The notes under the pieces are model-generated. The model was not told the origin of the DNA, did no database searches, and saw nothing but the letters and a program-made list of their open reading frames with translations. From Druceiella hillmani (Eukaryota; Arthropoda; Insecta; Lepidoptera; Hepialidae), in contig JAYKKI010000006.1 of assembly GCA_039881145.1 (NCBI GenBank), positions 15,569,001-15,633,000 of the forward strand: a stretch of DNA of 64,000 nucleotides, written 5' to 3'. Positions 1 to 64,000 of the stretch are shown one piece after another. Positions within the stretch are counted from its first letter, which is position 1; each line of letters starts with the position of its first letter. Both the position numbers and the translations under genes were made by a program.

Positions 1-429
1 GCAATTTGAATTCGCCATTTAGCATATGTACAATAAATTTATTCTAAAGCTATGTTGAAATGACAATGTTGTTCTCAATCGTGGGTTATCAGTTGCCAGA
101 TAATACAGGTTCAAATCACGAGGCAAAACGAAGTCCTATAAATAAGTATAGGTTTAGTCCAAGATGTTAGGCAGAAATTAAAATGCAATAACAAGACAAG
201 CAGTAAATAAGTAGGCGTAAAAGAACTGACCAGTTCTACAGTGCAGGCTTAACTGCGGTGACATCGGCAGACTACGTATCTCACTCACTCTCAGTTTAGC
301 ACTATTGCAACCAGCATTTTTGAGCAAGATACAATATTTTTTACCTCGAACATTATGACTACTCGAAGCTTAACTCAGACCGAAGTAAATACAAATAATA
401 TTTGTGAGTGATTATCTAACAAGTAGTTT

Positions 430-1010
430 GCCTGCGACAATTTGAAAATAGTTTTAGTAGATGTTGGAAATGGCTGTTCACAATGATCACGTTGTTGATT
501 GAGACAAACGAGAGTAATCATAATGTGTTACCATTCATTTCACCATGTCCAGATTTAGCCATTGTCTTGCTGGGAATCAAAACGTAGGAATCAAAATTTA
601 AAAAAAAGAATCAAAACTTGGGAATCCCAACAAGTTTTATTGAGCTAATATGGGCATTATAATGGTCAGCTATAATGACCAGCTCTGTTTCGGATATTGA
701 ATCCAGTGCATCATTACTGAATCCAGCCTAGTTTCTGTTGGTGCATAGCAGATATAGTGTGAGATATGATAGTGCCGTTCAATGATATAATTGCCATTTA
801 GTTTGAGACTGGCTGGAAAGCAGTGACGCTATTGGTAGCACGGGAATCCAGCATGAAGCCAATGCCTACTTTATGATTTTCACCATCAAAATAAAACATT
901 ATCAGTTCGAACAATCCAAATCCTAATTTTAGTTTTCCCTTTTGGTGTAATGACTTTTGTAATTGTTTGGCCCATAGCTGACTTTTCATCAGCCACTTGG
1001 GACCATAGAC
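430..1010 (-). mobile_element. LINE endonuclease-domain fragment (broken)
   Basis: Read on the minus strand, several frames carry pieces of the AP-type endonuclease of non-LTR retrotransposons: KGKTKIRIWIVRT (family pattern KIGTWNVRTL), KVGIGFMLDSRATNSV..FQPVSN (family GVGFxL...PVSDR), YAPTET, NAHISS (family GDFNAKVG) and SGHGEMNGN (family GLGEMNENG). The order is correct for the domain, but stops, frameshifts and a deletion after the NVRT motif break it. RTE-like or a related LINE class is likely. No reverse transcriptase portion is seen, so this is a dead 5' part of an element lying antisense to LRP1. Confidence 0.7.
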
Positions 1011-1614
1011 CTAGACCTGACATATTGGCTGCCCCGGATGCGATAATAAAAATATTGTTTGATAGGATCACAGCTAATTTCCCGCCAGCTGGTTGGGACT
1101 AAAGAGTTGGTGCATTGACACCCCTGGATCCGGTAGGAGAATTTGTTATCAGGTATAGCTCGTTTTTCACTGGTTTCATAGTTACTTTCCCAGTTTTCTG
1201 GTTTTATCATGGCGCTACTATGACCACTCCCCTCCTTTCTCATCCTGAGTTTTTGATCAGACAACAGTGGTGTTGTCATGTGCAGTGTACAAGAGTGTAA
1301 GGGTCATCGAACAGATTGAAATGGGGAAGGTATGTTATGTTGTCAAAGTACGTCGTATTATGTCATGTTAGCCTTACATCATTAAAAATAAAAGCAATGT
1401 ATAAATTTTATACCTCTATAATTTGATATGAATTAAGGAAATATTCATAAAATTGATAATAAAAAATTATATTTTTATAACAACAGCATAGTCTTAAATT
1501 TTTCAATGAGCATGAAATGTGATAAAGTTTGTATCTTAGTGTACTTTAGAATCAAACACAGAAGAGCACAAGTAATACATATACAAATTGTACAAACAAG
1601 ACATTATATTACAG
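1011..1614. other. Intron sequence upstream of exon 1 of the window
   Basis: Left flank of the first recognisable LRP1 exon. About 1010-1300 may be more of the decayed LINE, because minus-strand frames are open but unrecognised. 1380-1614 is plain AT-rich intron ending in the acceptor ttatattacag. No signal-peptide exon was found. Confidence 0.5.
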
Positions 1615-63405
<61,791 letters not shown>

Positions 63406-64000
63406 GTATTACTTCAGTTAATAATTAATGTACTTTATTGAATTTTATAAAAAATGATAAAATATTATATTAGTGGATAACTCTTATTTACCCTTATAAA
63501 TACAGTTATAATTTTTTTTTACAATAATCCAGAAAAGGTGTTTGCTATTTGTTTAAAAATTTATTTTTAGAAAATATAATTTATTATATTTGTAATATCT
63601 ACATATTTGAAGACAGGTATATAAATTGTAACGATAATTCTAAGTAATATTATAAGAGCTAAAATATATTTGTCTAACAGCTGATTTGTCACCTAATAAA
63701 TTAGCAATCACTTAACCAAACATTACCAACATATGCATCTGTATAGACATTAATATTAACTAACAAATACATTTTTGTCATGAAATTAAATCATTTTTTT
63801 AGTATTTTATATTTAATTTTTTTTTATTATAAACTACAGATTTAAGCGTAGTCTGCAATTTAATATATAATCTGTAGTTTATTGCACAGTTTGTTCTCAA
63901 CTTGCAACACTTGTAAAGCTACCTAACTATATTTGTTCCCTAAAATCACAATTTAAAAGTGAAATGCGTGTTTACATTTTGCGTTAAAAATATTTTAAAG
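63406..64000. other. Intron 28, start
   Basis: AT-rich, nothing recognised except a short inverted pair (aaactacagattt... / ...aatctgtagttt) at about 63832-63882. Confidence 0.5.

Noticed and set aside
75..130. tRNA gene or SINE head (GGTTCAAATCA resembles a B box).
   Set aside because: No convincing A box or cloverleaf; one box alone is weak in this composition.
798..1279. Three small minus-strand host genes.
   Set aside because: Motifs across frames are those of a decayed LINE endonuclease.

Overview
The window is one stretch of an insect (at least arthropod) nuclear genome. It is AT-rich, its genes are split by GT..AG introns, and its introns are full of (AT)n runs, minisatellites and decayed DNA transposons (mariner, hAT, Helitron, piggyBac-like and foldback MITEs) plus a LINE fragment. 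The insect order cannot be fixed from sequence alone. One 0.6 kb repeat has the GTTCCGTA...TACGGAACCC ends that I associate with lepidopteran genomes, but this is only a hint.

The only host gene I can support is on the + strand and spans the whole window: the insect orthologue of LDL-receptor-related protein 1 (LRP1). I resolve 28 internal exons (1615-63405), about 4.2 kb of coding sequence. The splice phases chain without a break and there is no internal stop. Both ends lie outside: the signal-peptide exon is upstream and most of the receptor (end of propeller 3 onward, membrane segment, tail) is downstream. Domain order is LDLa x2, EGF x2 (the second of calcium-binding type), six-bladed YWTD propeller 1, EGF, propeller 2, a shortened EGF, seven LDLa modules (ligand-binding cluster II), EGF x2, and the start of propeller 3. 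Two N-terminal LDLa modules, rather than seven or more, point to LRP1 and not megalin (LRP2).

Region by region: 1-1614 holds a LINE endonuclease fragment; 1.6-11.2 kb the LDLa/EGF exons, two inverted copies of a ~570 bp MITE, a mariner, a hAT remnant and a foldback MITE; 12-23 kb propeller 1, a mariner pile-up and, in intron 8, a heat-shock-type promoter followed by a 63-codon ORF; 23-27 kb a 12-copy 101 bp minisatellite and a Helitron fragment between direct repeats; 27-46 kb EGF and propeller 2 with large introns (133 bp array, piggyBac-like MITEs, several mariners); 46-50 kb a 146 bp array whose unit resembles a 3' splice site; 50-58 kb the compact LDLa cluster; 58-64 kb the EGF pair and the start of propeller 3, preceded by a broken duplicate of an exon start.

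The most unusual signals are the intronic heat-shock promoter (six perfect alternating TTC/GAA units, TATA box and initiator at textbook spacing), the inverted MITE pair around exons 2-3, the splice-acceptor-like minisatellite, and the exon 26 pseudo-duplicate.
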